NCBI GenBank assembly: GCA_961205875.1
Contig: OY540816.1
Location: 14,890,701 to 14,954,700, forward strand
DNA length: 64,000 nt
Source: Sialis fuliginosa
Lineage: Eukaryota > Arthropoda > Insecta > Megaloptera > Sialidae
Direction: 5' to 3'
Part shown: piece by piece, positions 59,675 to 64,000 of the stretch
Position numbering within the stretch: the first letter of the stretch is position 1
Layout of the letters: the number at the start of each line of letters is the position of its first letter
Notes under the pieces: model-generated
What the model saw: the letters and a program-made list of their open reading frames with translations, nothing else
Databases searched by the model: none
Told to the model about the DNA's origin: nothing
Translations under genes and position numbers: made by a program

Positions 59675-60364
59675 TATATTTAAAATTATTTATTGACTAC
59701 TACTTATATTCATAATTAAATTAAATCACTATTAAACTGTTGAATATAATGAAGTTCAAAGTTTACACTAAATTTTGCACAAAACTAAATGTAAGTACGA
59801 GTAGTAATTCGTTTTTGATTCAGATTTCGATACGGTTACACCAAGAAATTCAATTTTGACAGCATCTAAGACCGCTTTAATAAATCATATTGAAACATGA
59901 ACAATGCTGTTTATTTCTTGGAATAGTTTTTAACTTTGGAGACGGTATTCTTTGTTATCTAAAGTTGTTTTATTCAATTTTCTAGTTGGATAGGTTTTAG
60001 CATAAAATAAATTAAAATAGAGTAAGAGAATTACGAACACATATTTTACCTAAAGAAAACAATATTAGTCAGGCCTGCCGTGAGAGAAGTCGGCGCCCTG
60101 GGCAGTCTTCAGATTAGCGCCCTATTTAGTCTGAAAAAAATAGAACCAAAAAACTAGGAATAGAAACTTAGCAGATTGATTTGTAATTTAGCATACTTAT
60201 TTATGATAAAAAAGAGTATCTTCCTTATAGAATAGAGACCTTAAAAATGGAACATAAATATGTATTTTGTATAATTAAAATAATATTAAAAAAAACATCT
60301 GCCATCAGGAAATTGAATGCTCTTCAAAAAAGATTCTATAAAATTCTAAAAAATAATATTATGG
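59675..60364. other. intronic; hAT-like end fragment near 60072-60125
   Basis: AGGCCTGCCGTGAGAGAAGT and CGGCGCCCTGGGCAGTCTTC resemble the GGCGCCC-bearing termini of hAT MITEs (compare 30391). No second end is visible. Confidence 0.3.
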
Positions 60365-60650
60365 AATGTAACCCCTCCCCCTTACCCACGATTTTAATCA
60401 TTTTGAAATGGAACCATCCTCAAGCCAAACCCAACCATCCAACAAAGTTTCATTAATATCAGTTCAGTGGTTCATGAGGTATGCGTCTGACAAGGATTCA
60501 GGGGACAGGCAGACAGACACGGAACGAAAAGCGTTTGTCTTGACCTGAAATGGAATAATTTAAAATTTTGAAATCGGAGAACAATTTTTTGTCTCATTCT
60601 AAAACGATCACAAAACTTACTTTCAGTATTGCGAAGAAGCAAAAAAAAAA
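60365..60650 (+). repeat. dispersed repeat F, longest forward copy
   Basis: ACCCAACCATCCAACAAAGT, TTAATATCAGTTCAGTGGTT, GGATTCAGGGGACAGGCAGA, ACGGAACGAAAAGCGTTTGT, TTTGAAATCGGAGAACAATT and TCATTCTAAAACGATCACAA occur in order. This copy joins the two halves seen separately at 28525 and 5973. Confidence 0.65.
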
Positions 60651-61639
60651 TTCGTGAACTTGGTACATAAAACAATTATGCAAGTAATTTAAAATCGTTC
60701 ACACTAGATGTATCCAAATTTTTTAACGAAAAAAGTTACATTTAGTTTTGTACTTTTTATGTCACATTGCTAATAATAATCAAAATCTTTATGATCCGTG
60801 AAAATTGTCTTTTTATTATAGTTCGTCCTGAATTAATCTATAGCTAATTGCTGTAACTGTAAAATAGTAGGTACCTACTACATAAATCTAAATCTCAAAT
60901 CAATTTAACATTTTTAGAGTTTTTATTTCTTGTAGACAGTAAAAAAACATGTTAAAATAATGAAATATAAATAATTTTCTTATACATATACCTATAATAC
61001 ACTAGACTTCTATTTTGTATTTTATCTCATTACAAGTCTAATTTTGTTTATTTTAAGCTAATTAAACTTTTTTGCTATATATTCATAAGAAATATACTTA
61101 CGATGAACTTTAAGGCAATTTAAAATTTAAATTAGTTTCCAAATATTATACATATAACGTTAGTTGAGTGGCGTAACTATATAAATACAACTAATGCATA
61201 GATGCCTAAGATAAAAAGAATACGTGAATTTAGAAAAATATGTAAATTCATCTCTCAACATTATAAGAATATTATTTACCTATATGAACTTTTTTCTTAT
61301 TTCTTTCATAACATCTTTTTAATTTTTTGTTTCGCTTAATTTTTTAATATTATTACGGTATTTACGAATATTTTAAACCCAAAAAGTTTTATTGTTAGAA
61401 GTCACTCATTTTTTTAATTGCCTCTCAAGAATTCTCTCGATTGGATAAAATTAAAATTAATCTAAAAAATTGCTAACGATAACAGTGAAAATTAATATAA
61501 ATACAGGTCATTTGTTGCAAAAAAGGAATTATCTATTTACACCTATATGTGTACATTTTTTATATTTTCCCCGTGTCATCCCAAAACTACACCATAATAT
61601 GAATCCACAATAAGAAATTACGAAAGGGTCACGGTTGGC
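60651..61639. other. AT-rich intronic stretch, nothing recognised
   Basis: No repeat boundary, exon or RNA gene is supported. Confidence 0.4.
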
Positions 61640-61880
61640 CCAGGCTTGCGCCAATGCTAGCCAACACTAAGCCAAGATACAAATGATAACTTCGTTCAAG
61701 ACTCGACCAAGGCTTATAAACCAAGACTTGGCATACCAAGGTTGAACCAGAGTTGGTCCAATCTTGGGTAAAGAATAGGTGACCCGAAGCTCGGTATCTG
61801 AAAATTGGTCTAGACTGGGATCAATATCGAAAAAGTAACACTTGGTAATCGAATATTGGGCCAAACTTGGGCGTATCGTC
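61640..61880. repeat. degenerate CCAAG / CTTGG motif array
   Basis: TTGGCCCAGGCTTGCGCCAA, GACTCGACCAAGGCTT, AACCAAGACTTGGCATACCA and TTGGTCCAATCTTGGGT recur at 15-25-bp spacing. The array is G+C-richer than its surroundings and looks like a decayed short tandem repeat. It has no reading frame of note. Confidence 0.5.
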
Positions 61881-62031
61881 GAAGCTGGCGTTTCCTACAT
61901 GGGTAACAACATGGAAAAAATACGATGATTTGGAAGCAGATTACAAGGTACCAAAATGCAGATTTCATTAATGAATGTCATCAATGTATGATACAAATTG
62001 TTTTAGTTATTTTATCCGCATACCCCCTTAA

Positions 62032-62911
62032 GGGGGGGGGTAAGGTTTTAAAATGCATTTTTTTAAAATTTTTTTCTGAATGTACAACATGTCGAGAGTA
62101 TTGTGTCAAAATTTCAAGTAAATCGGAATAAAACTAACGAAGATACAGCGTTTCAAGCGACCGACCCTCATGCTTGATTTTTATACGGACAAACTGCACG
62201 TACAAGTAAAGAGGGTAGAACCCAACTTAGACAAAAGCAAAAAGATGCATTGGACATCTTGAATGACAGTGTTTCACTGTACGAAGCTGGCATTGATGAT
62301 TCTGTGTAATTATAAAAAATTATACCCTTTTATTGATGCTTAATTTTGGATGTTCGAGTATAATAAACTTTAAATCGATTTTCTCGCAAATGTCATTTTT
62401 GAAGTTCGTGAACATTATAACTCAAAATCTACTTGACCGATCCTTTTGAAATTTTAAACACTATTTCTACACATAAATCAACAGGTTATCAGAGAGAGTT
62501 TTTTTTTACCATTTTTTTCCATTTTATAATAACAAATTCACCGAAATTTTTAGCGAAAATCACGTTTTTCACTTTCAAATGCTGCCAAAAATAATTAAAT
62601 CGAAAAAAAAAAAACTCTCTCTGACTACCTAGGGAAACAAATCACCTTTCAAGCACATTTCGATTTTTTTGTTTTACATGATCCGGTAACGAGTTATGGT
62701 GTTCACCGCATAACAACTTTTTTTCGAGGCGCCTCCAGAGATTTGCTGTCATGGACTTATTTTTTGTTATTTTTAATTGAAAATTTTTCCAAAGATACTT
62801 TAGATGTCATACTATAACGTGTATATGAAATAAATAAACCAACATTATTCATATCTTAAAAAAAAATCATGAAAATATGCCTTTTTTCGCCTTTAAAACC
62901 TTCCCCCCCCC
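62032..62911 (-). mobile_element. 880-bp TTAA-flanked piggyBac-like MITE with G-tract ends, copy 2
   Basis: TTAA at 62028-62031 and 62912-62915 abuts nine G and nine C. The interior is the reverse complement of 42334-43213 over its full length (CATGTCGAGAGTATTGTGTC, CCGACCCTCATGCTTGATTT, TAGATGTCATACTATAACGT). Both copies span exactly 880 bp between TTAA sites. Confidence 0.82.
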
Positions 62912-62915
62912 TTAA

Positions 62916-64000
62916 ATATTTTCGTATATTTTTTTGGAAAGTAGGGACCTGTGTTTCAATAAAGCTAATCTGCTCTATTTACACCCATTATAAAATAAAT
63001 GGCTCAATTAAAATAATAACACGAATAAGCAACCCAAGTTAATTTTCCTTATTTACAAGAACATTATCGCCGTTCTGAAACCACCACAAGACAAACTCCA
63101 ATATGTGTACGATGTTGCTCCAGACGTCCCAGCGTGCGGTGTCAATACTTATGTATCGCATTGCAAACTATCGACCGAAGCTTGTATGAAATTGTGACAT
63201 AAATTCAGTTTGTGGCAGATGTATTATATCAGCAGATTTTCTTCAAATTTATTGATTTATATGAAGTTGAAGTAAATAAGCAGACGTTGGTCTAATGCTG
63301 TTGGTTTTTTATAGTCTCCTTTTGGGTAGGAATTTATTGGTAAATTTTGACATTTTTTTGTCAGGTAATATTCATGAAATACGATTTTCATTTTGAACAA
63401 ATTGAGAATTGATGATTGAAATATTATGTATCATTTTGAGAGTTTTATAGCTGTTGGTAATTGATATAAATATGTGTTTCATACGAGACGAGATTTACGT
63501 AACGCTCGTCTCGATCTCGAAATTTACAATCGACAGTCTTTGTGTCGTTTCGTCAGAGTTTTGTGAATTTTTTTTGACTAAAATATTATAATATATTATA
63601 TATCTTTATTTACTAAATTACTCTAATGAAATGAATTATAACTCTTTATAGACTGGAATTAGGTATAGTACATAGTTTATAAAATGTGTTTAGGATTAAA
63701 TAAGCAATTCGAAAATGTAAAAATATATAGGGTGTTCCATTTGAAAATTTTGAAAAAAAAATGGGTTCAGAGTTTTGATACACCATGTACAAAGAATACA
63801 ATTTTGTAAATGTTTGATGTAATATCACAATAATAGAGCATATACCAAAACTATTTTAATATATATGTAACTATTTAAAAAAATTGCTGCTTGTCTATCC
63901 TGACAACTTTTGTATTTAAAGTTTTCTTCCATTTGTTATAATAAATGAAATATTGAACTTTGACACAGTCTTGGCATATTTTTGGCTATTAAAATCTTTG
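62916..64000. other. intronic or intergenic; GAGACG-type patch at 63478-63560 and a TIR-like fragment near 63728
   Basis: CATACGAGACGAGATTTACG and CGCTCGTCTCGATCTCG form a small inverted pair. ATAGGGTGTTCCATTTGAAA near 63728 resembles a mariner-type terminus without a visible partner. No further mannosidase exon is seen. Confidence 0.4.

Overview
This is a gene-poor, AT-rich window of an animal nuclear genome, almost certainly an insect. The evidence is spliceosomal introns with GTAAGT donors, a Golgi alpha-mannosidase II whose N-terminal region reads like the insect enzymes, mariner, piggyBac-like, hAT-like and Helitron-like debris, and a short interstitial run of the insect telomere unit TTAGG. 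I cannot name the species or order with confidence. There are no bacterial-type operons, rRNAs, intact tRNAs or CRISPR arrays.

Only one gene is well supported, and only its 5' part is present. Coding exon 1 (40331-40627) gives the cytosolic tail, the single type II membrane anchor and the stem of a Golgi alpha-mannosidase II (glycoside hydrolase family 38). A 13.3-kb intron follows. Coding exon 2 (53934-54026) ends just before the place where the family's conserved catalytic-domain start (PHSHNDPGW) should begin; I do not find that exon before 64000. A strong 3' splice site at 39910 suggests a 5' UTR exon carrying a small upstream ORF, with the promoter further left.

The rest is mobile-element sequence and its remains. 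Left part (1-30000): scattered copies of a roughly 500-bp MITE with ends TAAGGTACTGGCACCAG, a 1.1-kb palindrome at a TA site (12402-13516), a smaller one (14686-15146), a 712-bp near-perfect palindrome (20082-20793), two Helitron-like copies and a TIR element ending in CAGTAGGGTC. Centre (30383-33286): a nested, apparently composite hAT-like structure with matching outer and matching inner 8-bp flanks. It encloses a tandem satellite and a 1.2-kb palindrome whose two arms each carry a tRNA-like sequence. The mannosidase intron and right part hold three TTAA-flanked piggyBac-like MITEs counting the one at 35551, a deleted mariner (50333-51150), a second copy of the 712-bp palindrome family (51331-52031) and further palindromes.

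The most notable theme is how many unrelated families here are long, almost fully self-complementary palindromes. At least seven exceed 400 bp and two lie inside the mannosidase intron, so they would be transcribed as hairpin RNA. All calls were made by eye without database searches; family assignments rest on termini, target-site duplications and recognisable protein motifs.
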